From Trichomonas vaginalis G3 (lineage: Eukaryota > Parabasalia > Trichomonadida > Trichomonadidae): 64,000 nt of DNA. The notes under the pieces were generated by a model. That model did no database searches. It was given only the letters and a program-made list of their open reading frames with translations, and had not been told where the DNA came from. Within the stretch, counting starts at the first letter, position 1, and every line of letters begins with the position of its first letter. The position numbers and the translations under genes are program-made. The stretch is taken from the NCBI RefSeq assembly GCF_026262505.1, contig NC_067206.1, forward strand, positions 21,653,896-21,717,895, read 5' to 3'. Shown here piece after piece: positions 25,460 to 37,391 of this stretch.

Positions 25460-28400
25460 ATGTCGAAAATCGAAGTTCCTCATTCAAGGGAAGGAGGAAC
25501 TTACGATGAGTATCAAAAATCTCTAACAGATAGGTATCTTAAATGTATTTCATCTCTTGAACAAAGTGCGCAATCCCTTGCAAACGAATGTAAGAGTCAA
25601 ATTTCAAAATCTATTCAGGAATATCAAGCTTACAAAGCAGGAGAAGAATCAAAACTAAAAGATATACTTGATTCAATGAAAACTACATCGGTTTCTTTTG
25701 AAGATTTGAAAGAGCAAGTTATTCAAATCGGAGAAAATATTTTAAACCATGCAAATGAATTAAAATCATCATCAATGATTGCATATCAAAAGTCATTTGA
25801 TCAATTACAACCAATGATCGACAAAATTTACGCTGATTTGAAAGATCAGCTTCCAATTCTCGATCCACAATACTCTGATAGACTTCCAACGGCAATTAAA
25901 TCTCTTAATGAGATGTTTTACAAAAATAAAACTCAAATGGAAAAAAATGTTTGATTCTTTTATAGAATCAGCAAAGAAATCCTCACAAGATAATGTAGAT
26001 GAGTTTCTTAAGAGAAGTGATGATTGGAGAACAAATAGATTTGAAACTGTTTTTAATGATGCAAAGAATAAGTTGGATCCTTTAAAACAATTAGAATACG
26101 GAACAATCTTCGAAGATTTCTACAGAGAACAAGCGAAATTTACACTTTGCTTCCAAAAAATCATTCAAAATTATACAATTATTATGCCACCAGATAAATT
26201 CACTTCAAAAGACGTCGAACAATGGTGGGATAAGGCTGAAGAGATGCTACAATTCCATAATAATTTTATAAATATGTTTACAACCAAAATTACTGATCAT
26301 TTAAACGCGAATATTCTTACAAATTCAAATCTCTTGCAAGATGTCGAACAAGAACTCCAACAATTGAAAGGAGATGCAGAGGCTGCTAATGCCATTGCAG
26401 AATTAACACCTCTCCACAAACATTCTCAAAAATTAAATTCAATTTTCATTGAAAAATTGACAAAATTCTGGGATGGTAAAAGAACAGTCTTACGTAAAGT
26501 ATTTGAGACTCTTCACAGCTTCATATTGCCAATTGTTCAAAGATATGAAAAATATATCAATGAAACAAAGAATTGCTTTGATGAAGTGAGTAAAAATGTT
26601 ACAACAGTAACTAATAAGTCAAATGATGAGATAACAAAGTATGAAACTCAATTTTCAGAGAAAGAAGCTGAAATTTCGTTATTAGCTAATGAAAAAGACA
26701 TAAACAATACAGTTACTGTATGCAAAGGTATATTAGATCAGATAGAAAAGGAATACAGATCATCATATGATCAAATTGTTGAAATTTATGACCAACAACC
26801 CGAAAAAGTCAAAAAACTCTTTGAAGAAGGCGAAACAGAGCTCCTTACCATATTGAAACTCCGTAAGACAGTCAATGCCCCTGAATTCGACAGCTTTGTG
26901 AAAGCTACAAATTCTCATTCGAGAATTAATTCAGCAAGAAAGTCATCGGCTATCCTTAGACGTCCCAAACTCAAAGACTTGAAATTAAATATATTCATTT
27001 TCGGAGCAAACAACGGAGCCAAATTCGAAGAAATCGAGCCAATTACTGTAATTCCAGAATTCGACGAAAATTCCGACGAACAGAACAACCAAGGAAATCA
27101 GAAGGGCAAAGGCAAAGGAAAACCTCCAATTCCTAAGCCGAAAAAGCCACTTCCGAAAACTCCAAATAGTAAGAACAAAGGTAAGAAAGGAGCTCAAGAT
27201 AACGAAGATTACGATATGCCAGAATTCAACCTCGTAACAAGTATTCCTAAAATTGATGATCATCTTGCTATTGAAATTTATACTCCTCAAAACAACGAAA
27301 TTTCCTCATGGGTTAATGAATTCAGGAAATCAGTCATATGTTCTATAAATGACCAATTTTCAGATGTTGTTTACAAAGTTCAATTCAAATTAGAACGCAA
27401 CAAGTGGGCAAAACAGCTTAATGAGCGTATGAGGACTCATGCACCTCGTTTGAGTCAGTTAGAATTGAACACAGCCAAAACAAGAGTTCTCCAGATTGAA
27501 TCTCGAAAAATGTTATTAGAAAAACATTTCCATCATTCGGCAGCGAGCTTCAATAAGACTCTCCAAGTCATTGAGCCAAGTATTGAACAGTACAAACAGT
27601 CAATGTTCTCTAAAATCGAAGAACTTCGCCCATTAATTAACAAAATTTCCGAAATTCATTCAGTTCAGCACTTTGTTGAGCTTGAACAAGAATTTAAGAT
27701 TATGGAAAACCATTTTCTTAGTGAATACGAAGAAGAGAAGAATAAAGAAAAAGAATTAGTTCGAAGTTTAGAGTCATCATTTAAACAATTAAATGATCGA
27801 TTCATCGAAACTGTTTTAGCACAAGATTCATATTCCAATGATGAACGGACGAACGCAATGGCCTATTTCGATAAGATGAACAACCAAGTCTCTAATATTT
27901 ATAACGCATTGAATGAGAAGATCAACAATGCGTCAACAGAAATCGAGCACAAATATCAACAATTAACAGAAGAATTCCAACAATTAGTTCCTAAACATAC
28001 AGTTGATGTTACATTCATTGAATCATTGAATGCACAACAACATGTTGCCAAATCCAAATACGACACATTGTGTTTCCGGAACAGACAACAAGAACAAGAA
28101 ATCGATTCATTGATTTCCCAATTAAGTGAAGCATTGCAATCTGAAGAAAATCCACAACAAAAGATATTAAGCGAATTTGAATCTATCGAACGCTTACGTA
28201 TTGCATTAGTCAAACGCGGCAAGCACCTGATGATCATGAAAAGCGATATTTCACATGATCCTATTGGTTACAACATTGACTTAGAAACACAAGTTGTTAG
28301 TAGTGATCATGATAAAGAACAAAACGATAAAGACAAGAAAAACAAAAGAAATCAGAAGAAACCTAGCACATCTAAACCAAAGATTTCATCTAAGAAAGCA

Positions 28401-29531
28401 CCGGAACAAGATTCTCTTGGCACAATGCAAGGCCAGATTGATCAGATCACATCATCGTTGACTCAAACATCAACAAAAACTATCACTGACTACTTTTCAC
28501 AACTTAAGACAAATAAGTCGAACATTTGCCGAGTCAACGAGATCAAACCAAACCAAAATGAGTGCATTGATAATGTAAAACAAGTCTGGAATAAACAGAT
28601 TGAGAACAAAGAACAAATCTTTTCCAGTTCCGGTTTGAAATACAGAACACAAGTTTCACAATCTCTTCCATTATTACGAGAAGCCACAGTTTTAATATAT
28701 GATTGTGTTGTTAAGTATTATGCGGATAAAATCGAATTATTGACTGTTGACAACAAAGACGAATTCAACAATAAAATGAAAGAATTAAGAACACAACGCG
28801 ATCAAAACGTCAAAGCATTGAGTCCTAAATTATCCGATTCAAACAACATTTCCGAATTAAAGAAATTGTATAATTCAGAAGAAGAACGACGTAAGAATGA
28901 ATTAACCGTTATCCAAAACTACGAGAACTCTATTATCGAAACAGAGAAGAACGTAATGAACATGTTCACATCACATTTACCATTAATCACATCTTCATTG
29001 ATGTCATTGTTTGATAAATTCCCATTATTAGAAGATTTGATTCCAGGTCCAGTTGCCAATGAAGAACGCAGGACATTGAAATCATTGATTAAAGACAAAG
29101 AAAGGAAGTCCATGCAATTACCAGATGACCAAGACAGACCATTCCATGTCCGGCAATGGCCAACATTACCTTTAACAATGGAACCATTGTCTTCTATGAC
29201 CAGTCAAACAGAAAGTCAAGATCAACAAACGAAAGAGAAGAATTCAGGAAGGAAAACAGTTAAGAAACCAAAGAAATCAGATGCAATCAAGTCTGTTGAA
29301 TCCGCAATGATGCCTATTATTACATCTATTGACACATCTATGCATCGCGGCGTTATTGTTGAAAGGAATCGCTCATTTGAGGAATATCAACGTGAAATGA
29401 AGTCACGTGTTACATCATTTGAAACATATATCAATTTCATGAAAGAAGAAACACAGAAATTCTCAGAATTCTGGTTAAAGTCTATCAACAACTTATGTCC
29501 ACGCTTCGTCATCCCAAAAGAATCTAAATAA
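25460..29531 (+). CDS. Long coiled-coil protein, CCDC180-like candidate, one frame change
   Basis: Two overlapping frames (25460..25954, 164 residues, and 25908..29531, 1207 residues) read as one host gene separated by a one-base change at a run of seven A near 25938..25944. They encode a long, almost wholly helical protein with two low-complexity basic linkers (KGKGKGKPPIPKPKKPLPK near the middle, and a K/S-rich one later) and a conserved-looking end (SRVTSFETYINFMKEETQKF). The layout recalls CCDC180-type flagellar proteins (DUF4455/DUF4456), and trichomonads have flagella, but the assignment is tentative. The start ATG follows GCACGTTTAGAGAAAG without a TCA initiator. The frame change may be a sequencing error in a homopolymer. 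Confidence 0.65.
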
Positions 29532-30045
29532 ATAAAGTTATTTTGTTTTTTATTTTATTAATTATCTCATAAATAATGAATTTTATGTTTTAGAAGTATA
29601 AAAAAAGTAAGATGATAATGTAATAAATCATTGATTAAAGAACAATATTTCAAGTGTTGTTGATATTACAATCAAGAGGTATATTACATATATTCATGAA
29701 TATTTAGATTCGAATGACATTGACTTCCATCTTCCAAGTTTTGTTGATGTTACAATCAAGAACTCTATACAACAACAACTAATAGTTATGTTAAATATAA
29801 TCAAATTATGAGATTGTGAAGTGCGAGACTTTTCACCAGACAAAAAATAAATAAATAATCAATATTATCATATTCCATGCTAATTTTTGAGTAGGATTTG
29901 ATTACATTCATTTATCCATATGGAAATGTAATAAATTCTGTCATCATTGAATTTTTTACAGAACACAGAATACGGATATTTTAGAAAGTTTCTATATAAA
30001 TAAAAGTAATTTTATTCAAGATAAATAATTAATTAACAATTTTAA
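29532..30045. other. Intergenic region with one short direct repeat
   Basis: The spacer starts with the TAAATAAATAAAG polyadenylation-like end of the coiled-coil gene. A direct repeat of about 25 bases (GTTGTTGATATTACAATCAA near 29656, with a variant near 29741) is the only structure seen. Confidence 0.5.
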
Positions 30046-31015
30046 TCAATGACGACGTGGGAATTGGTGAGAGAAATATTCAATGCATTTGGTTTTTTTG
30101 ATAATTGCAAATTCTGCTTGGCAATTACCAGTTGAAAGATGAATCAATTTGTTAGTGAATAGTTCTCTTGTATTTTTAGGTACTACATTACTAAGAAATG
30201 TTGATGAAATCGAATTGTCAATGTAACAACTATCAACTGTTAATTGATCAAAAAAGTTATATATCAAATATTTACCTTCAGGAACAGTGTTGTTAATAAA
30301 AGAACAACTTTTTACAGTAAGAGAATAAAACCAATGAGCAATAATTCCTTGATCTGATGTTGTTTTGGTATTATTTATAATATTACATGAATCAATCAAC
30401 GAGTTATACCAAATATTTAGAATAAATTGATTTGTTGCTAAATTATTAACAACAGTTGTATAGTTATATTTTGTTGTGTATTTACCTAAAGGATTGTTAA
30501 TCCAACCAGCAGGTCCAGCTAAACCTTTACATGATGAGAAATTTGTTGATGAAACTACAATATTATCACTATCTGCATAAATAGAACAACCAACACTTTC
30601 TTTTCCTACATCGAAAAGGGAACTTTCAATAAAAAAGTTTAAGTTATCTGTGTCAACATATGTATATGAAAAATGTGCTCCTTGTCCTTCTTTACTTTGG
30701 CATTTTGTACAACAGAATTTTCGTTGAACAATCGAACTATTACTACCAATTTTGAAGTAAATGCAACTTCCACTTGATGTTGAAGTGCAATTACTAAAAG
30801 AACACCGATTATGTAGGAACAATGAGTTTTTAACTGGATCAAAGTTAATAACTCGGTCGTTATCATCAAAAAAATTGCACTCATCTAAGTAATATTGACC
30901 TTTACCTGCTGGTAGATTGCAGTTTTGGCATGATTTGATTTCTTCCTGTAAATTGACTTTTGAAGTAACTATTCCAAATATTGTCATCCTCTAAAGATAG
31001 AATTATGGTGAACAT
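30046..31015 (-). pseudogene. Second beta-helix (Pmp-like) gene, frame-shifted near its 5' end
   Basis: This is a duplicate of the gene at 20057..21043, with about nine residues of ten alike by eye and the same downstream and upstream sequence. The first ATG of the family (MFTIILSLEDDNIW) is present at 31015, but two bases are missing around 30950 relative to the other copy (ACAGGAAGAAATC against ACAGGCCAAGAAATC). The long frame of 313 residues therefore starts at a different ATG, 30987. The C-terminal ends also differ. It may still make a protein from 30987, but the original start is lost. Confidence 0.7.
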
Positions 31016-34001
31016 TTAATTAATTTGTCAAAAATGCCATCCTATCGTTTTTTTAGAATTTGAAAAAAAAATGCACTCAACTTATTTTTGTCAAAACTAG
31101 AGCAAAAATGCCCTAATGCATATGTCCTCCATGTTCTTTCTTGCTGGTGGCGTTAGCGATTATCAGAACAATCTTCTGTTTGCCTGAGAAGAAACAAATT
31201 CACCAATTTGTTGAATAAAGTCGAGAATTACATTTTTTGATATAACTTGAACAAAATCTAGCATTTTACTAGTTCACATATGGTTTTTAATCTTTGATCT
31301 TTTGAATGTCAGAAATCAAATTTTGCCTGAATATTTATGGTCATATTCTGACACAATGGAACTCGGTCGTGGTATTTTGCCAACAACAAGCAATCGAAAG
31401 TATCTATGAATCGTTTCTATTGAAAGAAATAATTATATACCATAATTAATTTTTCTCAACTGGTCAGAGAACGAGAAAAATGCTTAGATCTGAAGAGGAT
31501 CGATATCATGTGGTGTTGTCAAGCAGTTCGAAATATCCAAAAACAAAATATTAAATGAATAGATTTTGAGATGCTTATATATATATTCGGGAGAAAAAGG
31601 TATAAACGGGGCAAAAAGGTGTAAACCTTGATATTTAGAAGCCAATATTAATATAAATAGTATCCTTACATTGAGTATATTTGGGCAGTGCATTCAAAAC
31701 AAAAACTTAAAAATATGTAAATTTAGATATTTTAATTTTTTAAAAAAACTTAATAAGACTCAAAAAATCATTGCTAGTAAATTAAAATAGTATATAAGCA
31801 ATATCTTTATTCATTTTTGCCAATGAAACTTACAATTCTTTGAATAATTTGCAAGAATTTTATTCTTGTTGGCTTTCATTAAGGCCATGTGTAAAAATAT
31901 TGTGATTTTTACTGGATCCTTTGGACTGTAATCTGTCTAAATTGACTTCAGCGGGCATAAACCAAATAAATTTCATTATTTGGCGTTTTTCTTCGATAAA
32001 TATTAAGGAGAATGATCTAAATCATATGTGGAACCGTAACATTAAGTGATCATGTGTTGATCCATCAAGGAAATCAGTAGTTGGAGTTGGATAATCCATA
32101 ATGAAAAATTATAAACGTTCATTTTTTATTAAGTTTTATTTCTTTCATATTTCGATTATTTTAAGGATGTCAATTCGGAAAATTGTTTTCATTTTAGGAG
32201 AATATAATTTTCCTTTTGGAAAATTTAAAAAGTGAGACGCGCAGGATTCGAACTTTTTTAAAAGTTGATTTAAATATATTCTAGTGTGTATTCTAAGGAT
32301 AATATCATATTTAAAATAAGAATATACTAGTTTAGGTGGTATAATTTTTTTCGATAAATTTGAGAGCATACACGTTTAGGGCATCAAAAGTGTCAATTCG
32401 CTCAGCGAAAGCCGAGCTAGCTTCGTTCTCGAAAGAATAGGGAAGGAGTGAAAGAGAGTGATACAGATGTTGACACATTCATATCATTTCAACAAATTTT
32501 GATCAAATTGAAATTCAATGAAATTCAATTCACTTCATATCCTTCAGTCAGTACATTGACATCCTTCTACATCACAATGATAACTCGTGCATCAATAGTT
32601 CTACAACTAACTCAGAAAAAACAAGATTTTTCCTTCCAGCTTACAGCTTTTAAAAAGTTTCGATGATAAAAATCACTCTACTCTTGTTTATCGATATGTT
32701 GTGATAGTAGGTAAACGTATTCTTATCGATATTAATAAAAATATTTTTACGAAAATCTGAACCAATTACAGAGTTATTCATAAAGTTTATGATAACTGTA
32801 ATTACTTCATCTTTGTTTAATATTTGAATAAACAATTTAATTTAATTTGCATAATTTTTTTTAGTTGAAAGACAGGAAACTTAGTTGAGTTTGTATTATT
32901 TTTATCGCTCAATTCATTGTATCAGTGAGTGATCCAGATATTTAAGATATTTACAAAAAATTTATTAATTTGATTAACAAATTTTAATCAAAATAGCAAA
33001 AATCTATTTGATAGCTGTATGCAAACAATAATTTTTATTTCAAGCAAAATCAATTATTTTCATCTAAACGTATAAAATTGTCAATTTTATGAGAATAAAT
33101 TTAAAATCTCATGAAATATAAAGGAGAGTAATATTTTTCAATTTTCTTTTTTTCTTTGTCTCAAATATTTTCTGTTGGGAATTTTCTTGTTATCAAAAAA
33201 TAATTTTAATATTTGTTTATTTCATTAAGGGTTTCGTTTTGCTAAAATTGTCACTTTTATAGCATATTTGTTTTTGGATGTTTTGCGAAACCAAAAAAAA
33301 AACTATGATATACAATGTGTGTGTAAAGAAAATACTTTATTTACTAGTTAAAAAATCATTTGGTATTGATCAAGTTATTTTTTCTGGATAAGATATTATA
33401 TGGATAATTGGATAGAAAATACAATTATATAATCTTGTACCTGGTTTAATTAAGCTAATTGTCATCAGAAACTTGTAATTTTTATGAATTTCAGATTTTC
33501 TTTTCATTACTGCTTTTCTTAATAGGTCAAGTTCTTATTTACGTTATAAAGTATGATATTTACAAATATCAAGTTATCATGTTTTTTGAGAAATTATGAG
33601 AAACAAACAAAAATGAAAAAGATAGGAATAGCAATGAATAGTGATGTGGGTATAGAAAATGTAAGAGATATGAATGCAAAGCAATCAGTATTTAGGACAT
33701 TGACCATAGATTTCGAAAAAAAAATGCTGCATATTGAGCGAAAACTATGATTATATTATAAGGCTGTCATTTAAAGCATAATGAAACTATTCCCTTTTCA
33801 TTTTAATCGAATAAGATAGTAAAGATTTTTGAATTAGCTAGAAACTGATGAGATGTTTTCACAAATCAGATTTTTAATCTCTATAATGCATAATTCACTC
33901 AATATCTCAATTTTGATATTGCGAGATATTTTTGCTATCGGTTTCGCAATTTTGACACAATAGCAAGAGGGTTCTATAAGCATTATTATCAACGTAGAAT
34001 C
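31016..34001. other. Long intergenic region without recognised genes
   Basis: These nearly 3 kb of AT-rich DNA lie between the beta-helix copy and E2. I see only short open frames without family signatures. The first 65 bases match the upstream region of the other beta-helix gene (21044..21100). A tRNA-like 3' fragment lies at 32233..32253. Around 32395..32460 there is a less AT-rich stretch (CTCAGCGAAAGCCGAGCTAG) with a small dyad. Confidence 0.55.
32233..32253 (-). pseudogene. tRNA 3'-end fragment (T loop and acceptor arm)
   Basis: On the minus strand GTTCGAATCC, TGC, GCGTCTC and A follow in order. They look like a T loop (TTCGAAT), the 3' side of the T stem (CCTGC), a seven-base acceptor strand and a discriminator A, followed by C and a T run. 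The bases upstream do not form the matching 5' strands, so only a fragment of about 21 bases is present. Chance is possible. Confidence 0.3.
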
Positions 34002-34007
34002 TGAATA
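34002..34007 (+). repeat. Target site duplication TGAATA, left of E2
   Basis: TGAATA directly precedes the A tract of E2 and is repeated at 58918..58923 directly after its T tract. Six bases is the duplication length known for Polintons. Confidence 0.85.
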
Positions 34008-34081
34008 AAAAAAAAAAAAAAAAAAAAAAAAAGGTATTGGGGCTTCCAGGCACTTCGTGCCCTCTAGCCCCGAAGATGTTT
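34008..34081 (+). repeat. Left terminal inverted repeat of E2
   Basis: A run of 25 A is followed by a 49-base core beginning GGTATTGGGGCTTCCAGGCA and ending CCCCGAAGATGTTT. It matches the right end exactly in reverse complement. Within it, GGGGCT...AGCCCC and GGCAC-TTC-GTGCC can fold into one hairpin. Past GATGTTT the two ends differ. Confidence 0.92.
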
Positions 34082-34112
34082 AGTATAAAACCGCTTTTTA
34101 ACTTCACTTAAA

Positions 34113-37100
34113 ATGCCACGTAAGCTACGTAAGAATATACGTAAGAGGAAGAGAGCATTGAAACATCCAATAGTAAGACTAACACCACAACAACAGTTGC
34201 AACAACAAATGCTGAATGACCCCACTATGTTGCAACAAATGTCAAACAATCCTATGCTTTTAAACCGAGTTGTTGGTGCACAGAGTGGAGGTTTAAGAGC
34301 GGCACTTTTAGCGAAAATGGCAGGCTATGGTGGAGCTGCAGACGGAACAGCATATAACCCTCAAAGTCAAATGAATTTGAGTTCACTCAAAAATCAAATA
34401 ACAGATGTCAAAAAGTCAAACATAGACATACAGAAGCAAATAAGTGAAAACGAAAAGAAACTAGAATATGACAGACACACAAAGAAACTCAATGAGTTAA
34501 ACGTAGAGAAAAAGAAGAAAGAAGAACAACTGAAAGAACTAAGTACAGAGGAATATGCGAAAAAAGTGTCAGAAAAAGCAGCAGAAGTAGCAAAAATGGA
34601 ACAAGATGTTGTAAATTTGAAAAACCATACTACTCGATATAAAGTACTGAAAGATGAAGAGATAAAACAAAAAGCCCTGAAGACATATATGGATAGCGAT
34701 GAGTATAAAAAAGAAGTTGAAGCAAATGTAAAGGCAGAAAAACTTTTACAGTTGCAAAACCAAACCGTACAGTATGAAAACTTAGCACAAGAAAGTAAAA
34801 ATAACGACGCAGCCATGCAAAAGGCAATGAAAAGCGCAGAATATATAAAAGCTAACAATGACTGGTTAGATGCCCAAGCCAACGCTAAAGCAGCCCAACT
34901 CATAGGGTCAATAAGGACAAAAATACAAGCGGATGAAGACAGTTCAAATGAAGCTTTAACGAATGCTGACTTTAAGAACGCTTTCGAAGCTCTTCATAGT
35001 AAGGTGAAACAAGTGAACGACTTCTCATCTGGAAAGAAACTGAAGTCTGAAGGTTTCGACAAAGAGTTAAAAGAAGTAGCACAAAATATGACGAAAATAA
35101 CAGATGCAGCAACGAGACAGGCAGTTCAAAGTGCCTATGACGCCGTTAGAGCAACTGTTGTGGAAAGTCAAGAAAAAGAGTTACAACAGACCAAAACAGA
35201 CCTAGTAAATGCTTTCTTAAGAACGAAAAGTCAGGTAGGACATTACGCTGCAGATGGAACATATGTGCCAGCTGGTGGAACTTATATACCACCAAACCCT
35301 CCAAGAGAAGCACCTGCACCAGGACTACCTAAAACATTTACATCGTCACATGGACACAGACACAGGCATGCACCAAAACCAACACAACAACCAACAGTTC
35401 AAAACCCTGCACAACAACAACAACCACAAACAGAGCAAGGACATAAAAGAAGTAGAGAACAAGGAAACCAAGAATTCTTAAAAATGCTTAAAGAAGAGTA
35501 TGGTTACCCAGATAGTATTGACTTTAGTGACAGATATAAAGAAGCTATTAGAAAGTTCAAGGATGGAAATACTGACCCGAACCTATTTAGCTTTATGGCT
35601 CTGCACCAAAGGGGATATAATCTCAAACCTGGAAAATACAAGCTCGCTAAGGGATATGATTTAATAGCATATCATCCAAATGACATGAACGAATTTACTC
35701 CGAGATATTTGATGTCAGAGCTAAATGACAATTTAACTCTCTTCATGAAACGCGTAAAAAATAGAGACGGAACGAAAGAAGAAAGGTTTATGAGTCCGGA
35801 TGACTTAGAAAGGGAACTTTTTAAAAACGGTCTCGGAATATATGAAATGCCAGCAGATGAGGTACAAGAAACTCCACAGGAAGAACTAGTTCAGATACAA
35901 CCAGACATGGAAGAAATAGTTCAGCAACAACAGCTAGAAGAGCCTGAAGGAAACGAACAAGTCACTCCTTTGGAAACTAACTTCACAGAACTAGATGAAG
36001 ATTTGGAACAGCCGAAAAATCTTGACCCTCAACAAGAGTATGCGGAGAATATGGAATATTTCCAAGAGTCTAAAAAAAATTCGGCTGACATAGTAGAAGA
36101 ATATCGAAAAATGTTTGCCGACATACAAAAGACTCCAACACCAGATGAAAATATTCAGCATAGAATGGAAGTATTGAAAGAAAATGTACGCAAATACAAC
36201 AACCCTTTTTACTTACGAGCATTTAACGTTCAATCTTTGGATGAACTCGGTGAAAATAAAAGGTTAAATTTCAACAAAACATATAGAAATGAAACATTGT
36301 TTAAAGTTCATTCAGAACCTAGCCAAGATGGAAACAAACCTACTTTTGTTTCTGCAGACTATGGAACTACAATGAGATGGGGTCATAAAGCTAATCCGGA
36401 TAGGTGGTTCATAAACTTACAACCACAATTCCAAGAAGTTGTAGACGCAATGGAAGTCAATGGTGAACGAGATATAGCTGGTATTTTAAGCGCGGCTTTA
36501 ATGCCATTGAAAGATATGAAACATGCAGATATTTTGGACCAGTATGAAATGAACATGGCTGATGGAAATATAACACCTGACGTTCTAGAACATTTATCTC
36601 AAAGAACTACACAGAACCATAGAGATGGTATATTTGGTGAAGAGTTTAGAAAGAGAGTTAGGGAGACAGAAGGAAGAGAACCTATTGTACATGACCTTGC
36701 AAACGAAAGTTTGCAAAATGTCATAAAAACTTACTTTGCAGACAATGAACCGAGAAGGGATGAATATTTAAGTAAACTCAAATGGACAGTACCAAATGAA
36801 ATGTTAGTATTGAAAAACATGTTCCTTGACAAAATAAAACCAACTACAGAAATAAACGACGCAAGACTGAAAGATTGGGTAAAAGCTTTCCCATTCACAA
36901 AAGATATAGTTGGTAACATGGAAAGAAAACCAGAATGGCTACAAAAACATATATTTGGAAACGAGCTTATTCCATATGGACAGGCACTGTTTGAAGAGCT
37001 TGAACCGGAAACTCAGGAAAGAGTCATGCAAACAATACGCGAAGACTCAAATACAAACTATGACAAACTCTTTCTAGGATATTGGTTACCTGAGATGGGC

Positions 37101-37359
37101 GACCAGAGCCAAAGGCAAAAAGGACATGGGAAATTTACAACATACTAGGTGAACATGAGGCAAAGATGCAACAACTTGAAGCAGAGGGCAAGTTACCAAA
37201 AGCGACACCAAAAAGAAGAGAAGAGTAGAACAAAGTGAAAGTAGTGAAGAAGTAACTTCATCTAGTGAAAGTAGTGGCAATGAAGGAAAAAGAAGAGTTA
37301 AAAACTCAGTCAGGAAGAAAGTAAAGCTTGGTCCACGTGGGTTCTATTATGGCACATAA
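34113..37359 (+). pseudogene. Large coiled-coil virion-type protein, E2
   Basis: This is the first gene of the element, encoding over 1000 residues. The start is strongly basic (MPRKLRKNIRKRKRALKHP) and followed by a glutamine-rich stretch. A 300-residue K/E coiled coil comes next, then a proline/histidine/glutamine linker, and a globular C-terminal half. A basic start on a long helical protein fits a DNA-binding core or scaffold protein of a virion, but no family is recognised. The gene looks broken (about one break). E3 carries the start of the same gene at 62998. Confidence 0.65.
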
Positions 37360-37391
37360 ATCCAACTATTCTATATTTTTACCCATATGAA

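Noticed and set aside
25925-25960. Programmed frameshift or an intron in the coiled-coil gene
   Set aside because: The shift needed is plus one, while AAAAAAT-type slippery sites give minus one, and no trichomonad intron signals are seen. A homopolymer indel is simpler.
26985-29113. Minus-strand open frames within the long coiled-coil gene
   Set aside because: They lie fully within a well supported coding region and have no signature of their own.
31350-31430. Possible decayed coding sequence (MELGRGILPTTSN-like)
   Set aside because: Too short and without a recognisable relative; reported only as part of the gene-free region.
34064-35481. Antisense and alternate-frame open frames inside the large coiled-coil gene (also at 62949..63767)
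   Set aside because: They are shadows of a K/E/Q-rich coding region; the antisense peptides are L/F/S-rich and have no start context.
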